The notes under the pieces: model-generated
What the model saw: only the letters and a program-made list of their open reading frames with translations
The model's database searches: none
Told to the model about the DNA's origin: nothing
Part shown: in pieces, positions 25,431-37,081 of the stretch
Numbering within the stretch: the stretch's first letter is position 1
How the letters are laid out: each line of letters opens with the position of its first letter
Position numbers and translations under genes: made by a program
Source of the DNA: Argentina anserina
Lineage: Eukaryota > Streptophyta > Magnoliopsida > Rosales > Rosaceae
Length of the DNA stretch: 64,000 bases
Direction of reading: 5' to 3'
Assembly (NCBI RefSeq): GCF_933775445.1
Contig: NC_065873.1
Location: forward strand, 10,850,001 to 10,914,000

Positions 25431-26410
25431 AACCAAACTGAGCCAAATCCTAACGTGAAGGCCATGATGACAAGAAGTGGGAAGATCTTGGATGCTCCAT
25501 TACAACAAAACAAGAAGGTTGTGCCTTCTAAAGGAAAAGAGGCTGAGAGTTCCAATGCTAATGACTTAGAGAAGGACCATGCCTCTTCTAAGGCTAATGA
25601 TGTCATGCCTCCTCCCCAAAGTGATCATGTCATGCATGACAAAGGTAAAGATACTAACTCTAGTAGTTTGGTTTCAACTAATGGTCTTCCTCGTGTTCCC
25701 TTTCCCAATAGATTTGCAAAGCAAAAGAAGGATGACTCTAAGCCAAGCTCAACATCTTTCAGAAGGTGGAAGTGAACATGCCTCTTATTGAATTCATACA
25801 ATAGAATCCTAGGTATGATAAGTTTTTGGAAGAATTGTGCACCAATAAGAAGCTGACTCGAGAGAAGGAGGTTGTCACAATGAGAGACGGTTTCTGCTAT
25901 GCTCCAAAGGAAGCTACCACCAAAGCTTAAGGATCCAGGGAGGTTTTATATCCCTTGTACAGTCGGAAACATGACATTTGAAATGATAATTCTAGACTTA
26001 GGTGCATCGATCAATATAATGCCTTACTATATTTATGAGGATCTAGGTCTAGGTGATTTGAAATGAAATAATGTTGTGATTCGATTGGCAGATTGTTCCA
26101 ACAAAGTTCCCTTGGGCTATGTTGAAGACATTCTTGTGCAGGTTTCAAGCTTCATTTTCCCTGCAGACTTCTATGTCATTGACATAGAGCCAACTGAAGC
26201 AGATGACAAGGAGGTCCCTATCTTGTTGGGCCGTCCCTTCATGAGGACTGCACGAACAAAAATCGACGTGTTTAGTGGATCACTCATTGAGTTCGACGGT
26301 GAAGTAATTAGCTTCAACATCTTTGAAGCCATGAGGTATCCTCTTTCAGAATTGAGTGATTGTTTTTCAGTTGACATTCTCGATTCCCTTGCAGATAACT
26401 ATCTAGATAC
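25431..26410 (+). pseudogene. Athila-like protease region
   Basis: A linker rich in Lys/Ser (25455-25775) leads to a protease-like segment at 25930-26400. The active-site-like DLGASINIMP lies at about 26000, followed by LGYVEDILVQV, DFYVID and VPILLGRPFMRTARTKIDV. Stops at about 25774 and 25930 break it. The segment after IDVFSGSLIEFDGE is followed directly by late reverse-transcriptase sequence, so the N-terminal half of reverse transcriptase is deleted. Confidence 0.75.
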
Positions 26411-27480
26411 CTTGGCACATGATGTTTGCTTATCGTCGCATGTCTTTTGGTTTATGCAACGCTCCAGGTACGTTTCAACATTGTATGTATCACATTTTCT
26501 CTTAGTATATTGGTTTTAAAATTGAAGTTTTCATGGATGATTTCTTTGTTTGTGGTGAAAATTTTGATGCATGTCTAGAGAATGTGGAACTTGTGCTTAA
26601 ACGTTGTAAATAAACTAACTTGGTTTTGAATTGGGAAAATGTCATTTTATGGTTCGCAAGGCATTGTCTTAGGCCATATTTTTTCATCTAGAGGAATTGA
26701 GGTTGATAAGTCTAAAATAGATCTTATGCGTCACTTACCCTTCCCCACAAATGTGAGGGATGCTCGATCGTTTCTTGGGCATGCAGGTTTCTATCGTAGG
26801 TTTATCAAGGACTTTTCCAAGATTGCGAGACCATTGAGTTCATTGCTTTAAAAGGACGTTCCCTTTCACTTCGATAATGATTGCAAGCATGCATTTGAGA
26901 CCTTGAAGAAGCTCTTGACGTCGGCACCAATCATGGCACCGCAAGATTGATCCTTGCCATTTGAGTTGATGTGTGATGCCTCCGACTATGCGGTTGGAGC
27001 CGTGCTAAGGCAGAGGAAGGATAAGCAGCCCTACGCCATTTATTATGCCTCACGAACGCTCAATGATGCTCAATATAACTACACCACAACTGAAAAAGAA
27101 CTTCTTGCCGTGATCTTTGCTTTAGATAAGTTTTGTTCTTACTTACTTCAATCCAAAGTCATTGTTCTTACTTACTCCAAGAGTTTGATCTCGAGATCAA
27201 GGACAAGAAGGGACATGACAATGTTGTGGCGGACCATTTGAGCCGTTTGGTGAGAGATGTCGAGCCTTGGGCTATCCAAGAGAGTTTTCCGGATGAGCAA
27301 CTCTTTCGAGTTGAGGTAAGTGAACCATGGTATACAGATATTGTGAATTATCTTGTTTCTAAATAATTTCCATATACTTTATCGCATGCTCAAAATATTA
27401 GACTCAAGGCATTAGCTAAGTATTATGTTTGGGATGAACCATACTTGTGGAAGCATTGTGTTGATCAAATCATTAGGAGG
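26411..27480 (+). pseudogene. pol: Athila-like reverse transcriptase/RNase H/integrase start
   Basis: Fragments: AYRRMSFGLCNAP (about 26430), GIVLGHIFSSRGIEVDKSK, RSFLGHAGFYRRFIKDFSKIA (26640-26850), FELMCDASDYAVGAVLRQRKDKQ and YASRTLNDAQ (26954-27130), then DKKGHDNVVADHLSRL and EPWAIQESFPDEQLF (27200-27360). Stops at 26851 and 26948 and several frameshifts inactivate it. It is cut at 27480 by the inverted-repeat element and continues at 30503. Confidence 0.82.
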
Positions 27481-28243
27481 TGATAGGAGCACAAAGTGTG
27501 ACGTTCTTAATGTGATTATGCCCTATTCTTACTCTTTGTTACCTCTTATTTAGTATGTTTTAGTTTCTTTTGTATGAATAAGTGTCTAGGTAGAGCTTAT
27601 ATCAATTATAAGTAAATTGATGATGAAATCGTGCTAAGTGTTAATAATCCTTGTTGAGATATGATTCCTTGTTCGAGTAGGATTCATCCTTTCATATTTC
27701 TTTGTTTCTAATATACTTATTCTTATTAGGAAATACAAATCCATGTTGGAGAAGGAAAGCAATCCTAGTTCCACAAGGAAAGAGAAGAATATACATTTAA
27801 AAGCCCAATCCATGCAAGAATGAAAATGCTGTCAAGATTTGTAGTCCAACTTCGACGGGCTCCCCTGGATAGCTCTGATTGCATTAGAAGATGTACCTTA
27901 TATGGATAAAAAGGATTTTGAGTCTAGTTTCTGTAGGATGTGGAATCAAATCAATATCTTATTCCTACAGGGAGATATGACCAAATCATTACTCGGAGGT
28001 CAGGTGAGCTCGGCGGAATTATCTCAGCCATTGATTTGCTTTTGATCCAAGGGTTATGAGGGAAACTTGGGACCTTGTTTTTCCTGCATATAGAGCACAA
28101 ATATGATCAGAATCTCCATAAATCCCTGCACCAAAGAATGTCAAAGAAGGCATGCAGCAAATTAAATGAGAAGAGGCAAGAAAGTCAAAGAAGGCATGTA
28201 GCAAATTTAATGAGGAGAGCTAAGAAAAATCAAACATGGCTGC
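27481..28243 (+). repeat. left arm of long inverted repeat
   Basis: Its reverse complement is at 29741-30502. It contains the U3-like end TGATAGGAGCAC and blocks shared with the LTR fragment ending at 24451. Confidence 0.88.
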
Positions 28244-29740
28244 AAATTTAGGTTTATTTAGTTGAGAAATTAAAACGAATTTGGATTGATTGTTAAGCTT
28301 GTTTTCGTTTCTTTTTCCCCTTAACATGTACTTATTATATTTAAATGACTTTTGACATGTTTGTGACTTGTATATACAATGACTTCCTAATTGTTATGCT
28401 CTAACTTTTGCATTGCATCTTCATCATTTCATTCTAATTGCATTCATTCTGCATTGCATTCATTCTGTATCTCATTCATGTTGCATTTTAAATTCCACAG
28501 AATATCATATGCAGGAGGAACAAAGTCTCTTAAGGACCTCGTGTCCTATGTTATGTTCGGTAGGTCCCACTTGTCACTAATGATTTTAATTGATATTCTA
28601 CAGGTTTATAGTGAAGTGACCAACAATGAGCTCGAGAATATACTACAAGGTTGGACAACAAAATGGCGGAGGAGAAACCCCATAATGTGTCACCTACAAA
28701 ATGATTCAAATGAAAACTCGGTCTAAGCTATTAGACTTTAAACTTAAGAGCTTGTTGGGAGGCAACCCAATTTGTTTTCTTTTCTATTTATTGTTTTTAT
28801 TTATTTTTTTTATTTTTAATGTGTTTTGTGTTTGTGTCAATTAGTTTTCGAGAAAACGTGAAGAAGATCCAAAAATTTTCGTTCAACAGAATCTGGCAGA
28901 AACAGTCCGTCGACTTCGGCAGACTGTATCTCCTAGTTCACAGGGAGTTGGAATATGTGCTTTATATGGAAACAAAGGTATTTGAGTCTAGTTGCTGGAA
29001 CTTTTTACAGAACTGGATTTAGAGGTCTACATCATTCCCAGTTGCAATTTGAAGGCAGGAATGTCGTGTCAGAAATTCAGAACTCGTGCAGTTGTAGTCC
29101 GGAAATTGCAAAACAGGGAGTACTTCCGGCCAAACTGGGCAGTCGTACCATACATGGATTGAAAGTTTGTTGTGTTATCTGAAACTTTCATTCATAACAC
29201 TTTTTCATTCCGGCTGTTTAAGTCAACGAAAATCAGGTACAAAGAGGTAAAGGTCATTCCAGTTTTTGATTCTATGAACCTGTTTTACGTGACAAATTTG
29301 CAGGGGCATAACTTTCTCCTCATTTGGAGTTAGCGAACGTACTTTATATGCTTGGAAAGCTAGAAATATTAGCTTTCAATTCCCACTGTTGTCTTACTGA
29401 TTGAAGATTACTTTCAAACGTTATGAAGCATGGAATGCAAGCTGTTGGACCGCGACATGGGGGAGATTTTCTCATCTTTTTCCCATGTTTTTATTTTTGT
29501 AGTTGTTTCTTTCCACTATGAGTCTTTCATTGCATTATTTATTTTTTGATATTCATTGAGGACAATGCATGATTCGAGTGTGGGGGAAGGTTTACATGTT
29601 AGAGTCATAAAATCAAAAAAATAAAATTTTATTTGTATTTTTTGTTTTGTTTTGAGTCTTAGGTATGCCTTTAACTGTCTAGGATGAGTTGATCTTTGAA
29701 TGATTGGTTGAAAGATGATCACAAGATTGGAAATTGAACG
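28244..29740 (+). other. centre of the inverted-repeat element: Athila 3' non-coding sequence
   Basis: The motif GGGAGGCAACCCAA near 28757 and GAGTGTGGGGGAAGG near 29576 (a candidate polypurine tract) mark the region downstream of integrase in Athila-like elements, in plus orientation. Blocks at 29640-29735 match 17920-18000. No gene is recognised. Confidence 0.6.
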
Positions 29741-30502
29741 CAGCCATGTTTGATTTTTCTTAGCTCTCCTCATTAAATTTGCTGCATGCCTTCTTTGACT
29801 TTCTTGCCTCTTCTCATTTAATTTGTTGCATGCCTTCTTTGACATTCTTTGGTGCAGGGATTTATGAAGATTCTGATCATATTTGTGCTCTATATGCAGG
29901 ACAAACAAGGTCCCAAGTTTCGCTCATAACCCTTGGATCAAAAGCAAATCAATGGCTGAGATAATTCCGCCGAGCTCACCTGACCTCCGAGTAATGATTT
30001 GGTCATATCTTCCTATAGGAATAAGATATTGATTTGATTCCAAATCCTACAGAAACTAGACTCAAAATCCGTTTTATCCATATAAGGTACATCTTCTAAT
30101 GCAATCGGAGCTATCCAGGGGAGCCCGACGAAGTTGGACTACAAATCTTGACAGCATTTTCATTCTTGCATGGATTGGGCTTTTAAGTGTATATTCTTCT
30201 CTTTCCTTGTGGAACTAGGATTGCTTTCCTTCTCCAACATGGATTTGTATTTCCTAATAAGAATAAGTATATTAGAAACAAAGAAATATGAAAGGATGAA
30301 TCCTACTCGAACAAGGAATCATATCTCAACAAGGATTATTAACACTTAGCACGATTTCATCATCAATTTACTTATAATTGATATAAGCTCTACCTAGACA
30401 CTTATTCATACAAAAGAAACTAAAACATACTAAATAAGAGGTAACAAAGAGTAAGAATAGGGCATAATCACATTAAGAACGTCACACTTTGTGCTCCTAT
30501 CA
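29741..30502 (-). repeat. right arm of long inverted repeat
   Basis: Reverse complement of 27481-28243. It is oriented with its U3-like end outward. Confidence 0.88.
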
Positions 30503-30985
30503 GGAGGTATGTCCCTGAATCTGAACATCATTCTATACTTACTTTTTGTCATTCTGATTCTTGTGGTGGACATTTTGGTTCACGTATGACTGCTCCTAAG
30601 GTGTTAGAATGTGGATTCGTTTGGCCTACGATTTTCAAAGATGAATAACATTTTTGCATGACTTGTGATAGATGCCAACGCATGGGAAGTTTAGTATAGA
30701 GATAAAATGCCTATGACACCGATTATATTTGTCGAAATAATTGATTATGTTTCGAAATGGGTGGAAGCAAAAGACACTCGTACTAATGATTCTCGAGTTG
30801 TTGCAAATTTTCTTCGCGCTAAAATTTTCTCTAGGTTTGGTATGCCGAGAGTTATCATTAGTGATGGAGGAGTCGTGAGATCAAAAGAATTTTGGAGAAG
30901 TCTGTTAGACGGTCAACGGTCACGCAAGGATTGGTCTCGACGATTAGATGATGCTCTTTGAGCCTATAGGATGGCATACAAGTTA
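30503..30985 (+). pseudogene. pol: Athila-like integrase, continuation after the insertion
   Basis: The zinc-binding region (HFVSHMT-like GGHFGSRMTAPKVLECGF, 30560-30620) is followed by core fragments at 30720-30960: EIIDYVSKWVEAKDTRTNDSRVVANFLRAKIFSRFGMPRVIISDGG. The frame then jumps, by a deletion, to RKDWSRRLDDAL. It stops near 30961 and Athila similarity ends at about 30985, where LTR-like sequence begins. Confidence 0.78.
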
Positions 30986-31025
30986 TATCCTTTTGTTTAT
31001 GTTAAGCCTTTTGTTTATGTTAACC

Positions 31026-31107
31026 CTTCGTTGATTCTAAATAATTAAGAAGTCTTAACGATTAGATGAACCACTTCAGACTTCTTAATTATTTAGAATC
31101 AACGAAG
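31026..31107. repeat. perfect 30-bp hairpin
   Basis: Positions 31026-31055 and 31078-31107 are exact reverse complements separated by 22 bases. Just upstream (30985-31023) the motif CCTTTTGTTTATGTTAA is repeated. It sits at the junction of Athila integrase and an inverted LTR fragment. Confidence 0.85.
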
Positions 31108-32350
31108 CGTTCAATCCTAAACATATGCTAAAGAGAGTTCAACATAACGAAGCGTACTAGTTAAACACAAAGTAGCATATCAGCACATTAAGTCGAATTG
31201 GAGACATGCAAGCAAGCATGGCGTCACTCATCTTGATTAAGCATGCAAATTCCTAGAACTATCACAACCCTAAACAAGTATCAATAATTGAAACACGAAG
31301 CACATATTCAATCAAAGAACAATTTGGTGAATTAAATCGCAACCTTAGGAGAACCATGGCCTTGGCTTCCTCAAGCATTGATTTAGATGTACAAATTCAA
31401 GGAATAAATTGAAATAAAACCTAAATAGAAATCGAAAATCTACTGCCCATAGATGCTACACACGGCATACACACATATTTCATGAGTTCATGCAATCAAA
31501 ACATAAAACCAAAGAAGTCTGAATTTATGTTCTTCATATATGAAACCGAAAATAACATCCAATGATTCATAAAATGAATTCGAAATTTGCAGAAAACCAA
31601 AAGAAAATTTACAAGTCATGGATCAATCACACATTAGAAACCTTGAAGGATGGAGGAAGATGAATTCAGTGGTGGAAGAGGCAAGAGGATGGCACGGCAA
31701 AGATGGAGATGGATGAAGATTTTGGCTCGAATTTTCTGAGTATTTTTGGACAGCAATTCGACTGTGTTTATGAGAGAATGGTGATACCAATGTGTAGGAA
31801 TGACATGCTATTTATAGAGGAATAAGTGAGAGGGGCTGCTAGGGTTTTTGATGGGCTGATCCTCTACTTCTTTTTTATTCTTTTTTTTTCCTTCTTTTCT
31901 TCTTCTTTCCTTTTAATTGCCGAATGAACTTTCCCTCTTTTGAGGCTGCATACTTCTTCCTTTTCATCCCATTCAGAAACTAAATTACTTCTTTCCTTTT
32001 TCTCCTTTTGTTTCCTTCTTCTCTTCTTTCTTTCCATAATTTCTAAGTCATTATCTCACATTTAATTCTGAAAATAAGGAAACAAAATAATAAATATAAA
32101 TCACAAATGTTACAGAAATGTCGAATAATAAAAATCCTAATCCAACTAGGTTTTCTAGTTCGTCAAGGAATACTACTCTATAATACTCTCGATAATTTCT
32201 GCGTTTTACACCCATCTTAGCACCAAAATGCAACTAACGCCACCTAGACTCCTAACTCGACTCAATGACTCAATACTACAATAATAAGGCTAGTAATGTA
32301 CAAATGGAGGTAAAAACATATTAAGAATGTAGCACAAAGTGCTCCTATCA
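31108..32350 (-). mobile_element. LTR fragment ending GTGCTCCTATCA, minus orientation
   Basis: The end at 32350 matches the end of the inverted-repeat element at 30502 over roughly 35 bp (ATTAAGAA-GT then GTGCTCCTATCA). The sequence further in is more diverged. A CTATTTATAGAGG sequence near 31810 reads as a TATA box on the minus strand. The inner LTR end is not identified. Pyrimidine-rich sequence fills 31860-32040. No coding sequence is present. Confidence 0.55.
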
Positions 32351-33400
32351 CATTATAATCACCATAAGGATACATTCCCATCAGATAGAAAATAGCTTCA
32401 TGGTCCAAATTATTAAGATAATAATCCAAATTGTAGTCATGAAAATATGAAGGGAGCATTTCAAAGAAACAACATAAATCCTAAGAAAAATCATGAACCA
32501 AATAAAAACGTATGTCGATCCACCTGAAATGAACATTAGAACCATACTTTTCTTCATAGTCCGGGACTGTTATAAGAAATAGTCCTGACTTAGACAGTCC
32601 TGGGTAACAAACGTGCAGATAATGTACTACTACTACCCGATATAAATTGGCTACTTATGTTGGAGTATGTCATAACTATTGCACAAAGTAATGCCCTGGG
32701 TCCGGACCTCCAAACCCCCCCCCCCCCACACCCGACCCCACCCCGGATCTCTCTTGAGTCTTAACTGAAGACTTGGGGGATTAGGTGCCGAAACCGGGTT
32801 CAACTGGGTAAAATCGAGGCACCATGAACTAATTTGCTCGATGTATTTGAGAATTCATTAAACTCCCCACCCAAGAGATCTCCTCAATTTGGGGTTTAGG
32901 GACTTGCTAATCTTACTAAAAGTAATCTGGCATTGATTATAAGATAACTTCGCGCTCCCCAACTTAATACTCAATTCCAAACTTAATATCCTATGTCGTG
33001 TTATAGACTCATGTGATTCAACATTGAGCCATAGTCAGAACTAACCATCAAAATTATGATCGGTGTCCGATTCAAAATCCCGAATATCGTCAATTTCAAC
33101 TTTCCCGATTTCGCAAACTAACCCTAGAAATCGTGTTTTATTCGCAAAACGTGTGCGGGTTTAGTACCTCAATATTTAAACTAATTTAAATTCATGATTT
33201 TGATTTCACCCACCTATTTACCCTCACAATTTTTTCACTCAAATACCATACAGTATTTACGTGTAAGTGTAATACACATAGTCACTGTTCAGTAGGGAAT
33301 TGTGATGTACCTGACACAACCAATCACACGATGCCACCTCAGCCCGACATCTTTACTTTGACTCAAACCCTTAATGAAAGAAGTAGCCGTTGCGTTCAAA
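32351..33400. other. no gene recognised
   Basis: AT-rich intergenic sequence with a poly-C run at 32716-32728. No reading frame of interest and no repeat end was found. The right part may be the promoter of the broken chaperone gene that follows. Confidence 0.5.
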
Positions 33401-36400
33401 TAGAGACGTTAGGATTTCGGATTTCCCAAATGCCCAGAATTGATTTCATGCTTCCTTCTCTCTAAAATTCCCAACTCTCTCCCTCTCCGCTCTAAATCTT
33501 TCTGGGTTTTGGGGTTTCAGGGTTCTAGAGAAAGACCCAGATCAAAGAATTTGAGTAGGTTCTTGAATTCTCTCTGCCCCTTCGTTTGTGATATTTGGTG
33601 GGTTTGTATTGGTTTGAACTTTTGGGTTCTAATTTTGCAGGAAACGAGTTATATTTGGAGAACTCGGTTGTGCACGACTTCACTAGGGCTTCCAGAATCA
33701 GGTTCGTCTGTTTCATCTTTGATTCCCTTTCGTTTTGAATATGTAATGTATCATTAGGGCTTGATTGAATCATGGACGAATTGAATTGAATTTCTTTTTG
33801 GTTTTCAAAGTTTTTTATTATTTGGGGTTTTGATTGTTGGGTTTTTCTTCTTCTTTTGGGTGTGGAGTGGCTTGAATGCTTTGTGGGTCTCAAAATGGCT
33901 CCTTTCAGGTTATACCCTCTTCTCTCTTCTTCCCCCATCCCAGACTCTTGTTTCCCTGGTACACTTTACATGCTTCATCTCCCATTTTTATCATGCATTG
34001 GTTCCAAAGTCTTGAGCATGGTGTTCTCTGATCTGAAGATCATAGCTCAGAAGATTCTTAATGCAGCAGTTGTAGATTGATGTATAGGAATTCCGGTGTA
34101 CTTCACTGATCTCCAGAAAGAGTTGTTGAGGTTGCTGCAAGAATTGCTGGATTGAACCGTCTGAGGTTGTTTACCAGAATGCAAGGGCCTGCCTTCGGCT
34201 TCGGGTGGCTTGTGAGAAGCTGAAGAAGGTTGCACTGAGCAAATCTAGAGGCACCTCTGAATATCAAGTGCTTAATGGATGAAAAAGATGTTAGAGGTTT
34301 TATTAAGCGGGACGAATTTGATCAAATTAGTGCTCCTAGTTTGGAGAAGGCCCTTGCTGATTCAATAGAGAACATCCATACTGTTGAAGTTGTTGGTTCA
34401 GTGTACCTGAATAATTAAGATATTGACAGAGTTTTCAAATAAGGAACCAAGGAGAACTATCAATGCTAGTGAGTGTGTTGCGAGGGGTTGTGCTTTGCAC
34501 TGTGCAATTCTCAGTCCCACATTTTAAGTCCGATAGTTTCAAGTAAAGTATCCAGACTCTTTATTTGTTTAGCTGGTTTGATTCCTGTATTGCAGAAGGG
34601 GCAAGCTGTTGTACTTGCAATTATCTTTGTTTGTTCTTATATTTCTTATTTTATATGCAGGTGAATGAAAGTTTCCCATTCTCGATTGCTTTGTCTTAGA
34701 AAGGTTCTGGACCTGATGCCCAGAATGGAGGAGCATATCAGAGTACTCTTGTCTTTCCCAAGGGAAATCCCATTCCAAGTATCAAGGCTCTTACATTTTA
34801 CAGGACTGGCACATTTCAAGTGGATGTGCAGTATACCGATCTTGGTGATTTACAGGCACCTGCAAGATCAGTACATATACGGTGAGTGGTCAAATTGCAT
34901 AGTAAATCTTATACTTGTATGCTCTGATTCCTCGTTGCTTGGTCAGGAATTGAATTTGTTTTCAAATGATATGTGCAGATTTGTCCTTTCCAATCTACTA
35001 AAGGTCAAAGGGCAAAGGTGAAGGTCAAAGCTCGCTTGAATTATCATGGGGATCGTTTCTGTGGATTCAGCCACTGTAGGTTTTTCAATATTCATGCGTT
35101 CAAGTATTCCTAGTTTATCTTTCTTATCTTGTCGCAATCTTATTATCTTTTCTGAACTTCTTCTGTAGCTTTTGGAAGAGGAAGAAATTGAGGTTCATGT
35201 CACAAAAGAGCAACCAGAGGAAACTAAGATGGAGACTGATGAGGCACCCAGTGATGTGCCTCTGCCAAGTTCTGAGGAGGCTGATGTCAACATGCAACAT
35301 GCCAAGAGTAATGATGCTCCAAGTGCTGAAAATGGTGTTCCCGAGTCTGGTGACAAGTCTGTGCAGATGGAAACAGATGCCAAGGTCAGTAGCCTGATGT
35401 GGGTTTGCTATGTGTTAACTAAGTTACTATTTCACATGATATAGTTCTTTCCATATAAAAAAGATGCATTCTTGGGCATGTCATTTGGATTAGGATGAAT
35501 TGTGTATACTGTGGCATCTGGGTGACATTTTTATGCATCAAATCTTTGTAGACAAAGGCTGTAGATGGTTGACATCAACCTTTGATTGCATCTCTCCTCC
35601 ATATTCAGCTATTTTGCGTTCATATTGTCGGCATTTTGCATTCAATCTCAGTGTAAAAAAATAGTAGCTTTGCTGATAAATCAATTTGCATGCAGGCTGA
35701 TGCTCCTAAAAGAAAGGTAAAGAAAACAATCATTCCTGTGTAGAGTTAGTTTATGGAGGAATGGTTGCAGCAGATGTGCAGAAGGCAATAGAAAGTGAAT
35801 ATGATATGGCATTACAAAATCGTGTTATGGAAGAAACAAAAGACAAGAAAATTATGTTGAGGCATATGTTTACGACATGAGAAACAAGGTACTTTAATTT
35901 GTTTTCTGCTTTTAGACTTCTACTTCTACTGCTAATTTTTTTACCCTCCACCCCCGCCCTGCGGGCCAGCAAAAGCAGTTATATTTTGTCCTTGGGGGAT
36001 GCATCAATAAAACCTTTTTTTTGTGCCTCCAGTTGAGTGACAAGTTACTGGAATTTAAGGAGCTTATTTTTTTTGTTCGAATATAATTTCATTGGCAAAA
36101 GCTTTACAATATCAAAGATACATCATGATGTCTCCCTATCTTTCGATAATGTTAGTTTCAAGAAAACAAGCAATTGGGGCACCATCAATAATAACTCTCT
36201 AAATGCTGGTTGGCAAAAGAAGGTGAGGTTTCTGGCACCATCTTCTTCTTTTTTTCCTTTTTTTCCTTTTTTTTTTGGTTACAAGTGAGGCTCAAAGAGC
36301 CTAAACAAAGCAGAAAGAAAAACTAAAAACTGGCTAGAGCAAGAAACTCTCCTAGGCCTAGTAACAGCCGCAATATCATCAATGTAGAACTGGGCAGCAT

Positions 36401-36880
36401 GAACTGGAGGATTGTCAAAAGTAACAAAGCCCTAAGCATGACTAAGGCTCATTCAGTCATTATACTGATTATCTTCTTTGACTTCTCTTTATCAATCAAC
36501 TATTCATTTTGATAGTTTAGAGCAAGGTGATATTATTGAATAGCGGTACATGGAGCATACTGAGAAGGGATCTGTGTCATTAGTTAAAGAGAAGCTGCAA
36601 TATCAAGTGATCCAAAATTTGATCACATTGGTATGGCTGATAAACAAAAGGTCTTTCAACTTGTTATTTCTTTGTAAAGTGTCCAACTTTTCCCAGTATT
36701 CAATATCTTCTGTCTAAATTGTATGCCTTTGTGCATTATAGGTCGTCAGCGAGTGTGCTCTTGTCAGCTGACGTGAAAGGGAAGACTGAAGCGCTTGACA
36801 GGTAACTTCCATTATACGTTTTATTTTGTCAGCTGACGTGAAAAGGAAGACTGAAGCACTTGACAGGTCCATTATACGTT
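33401..36880 (+). pseudogene. HSP70-14/15-type (Hsp110-like) chaperone pseudogene
   Basis: Broken copy of the large cytosolic Hsp70 co-chaperone. Blocks in family order: MVFSDLKIIAQKILNAAVVD then IGIPVYFTDLQ (34018-34110); RVACEKLKKV (about 34200); CLMDEKDVRGFIKRDEFDQI (34270-34330); [18 protein letters not shown] (34447-34500); VNESFPFSIAL, STLVFPKGNPIPSIKALTFYRTGTF (34661-34820); STKGQRAKVKVKARLN (34995-35040). Next are the acidic linker LLEEEEIEVHVTKEQPEETKMETDEA (35169-35250), ADVQKAIESEYDMALQNRVMEETKD (35770-35845) and LLSADVKGKTEALDR (36757-36802). The first ATPase exon and much of the middle are missing, and stops and frameshifts are frequent. Introns with GT-AG ends remain, so it is a decayed DNA duplicate, not a retrocopy. 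Limits are approximate. Confidence 0.82.
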
Positions 36881-36895
36881 TTATTTGTTACCACT
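36757..36895 (+). repeat. short tandem duplication at the chaperone pseudogene end
   Basis: The block TCAGCTGACGTGAAA...CTTGACAGG plus the ATTATACGTTTTATT sequence after it is present twice (36769 and 36828 copies), with a third partial copy of the second part to about 36940. It duplicates the LLSADVK-coding exon. Confidence 0.75.
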
Positions 36896-37081
36896 ACAAT
36901 ATTTACCTCCCATTATACATTTTATTTGTTACCACTACAAATTAGAGTTTGCAAGAAGTTTTTGTTGGGTGCATAGACAAGAACTTGATAGTTGCATCCT
37001 GCAAGATAGACGTCCAAGGTTGTACGAGCACTAGTACGGGTGAATTTATGTCTTAGGAGATTGCTACTGAGATTGCTACTG

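Larger units (their letters stand above)
27481..30502. mobile_element. LTR-derived element with 760-bp terminal inverted repeats
   Basis: The 3,022-bp insertion splits the Athila-like integrase. It starts TGATAGGAGCAC and ends GTGCTCCTATCA, with GGAGG repeated at 27476-27480 and 30503-30507. The first Athila copy (about 5757) shows the uninterrupted site. Left arm 27481-28243 and right arm 29741-30502 are reverse complements with very few differences; the 61-residue frames in the two arms differ at only two residues. The 1.5-kb centre resembles the non-coding 3' region of an Athila element. TG/CA ends and a 5-bp target indicate retroviral-type integrase, yet the repeats are inverted instead of direct. 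No protein is encoded. Confidence 0.85.

Noticed and set aside
28019..28204. 61-residue frame occurring in both arms of the inverted repeat (also 29779-29964)
   Set aside because: Near-identity of the two frames follows from the arms being reverse copies. The peptide resembles no retroelement protein and there is no sign of selection on codons.
34665..35021. 118-residue frame
   Set aside because: It only partly follows the true chaperone reading frame and reads through an intron. It is covered by the chaperone pseudogene entry.
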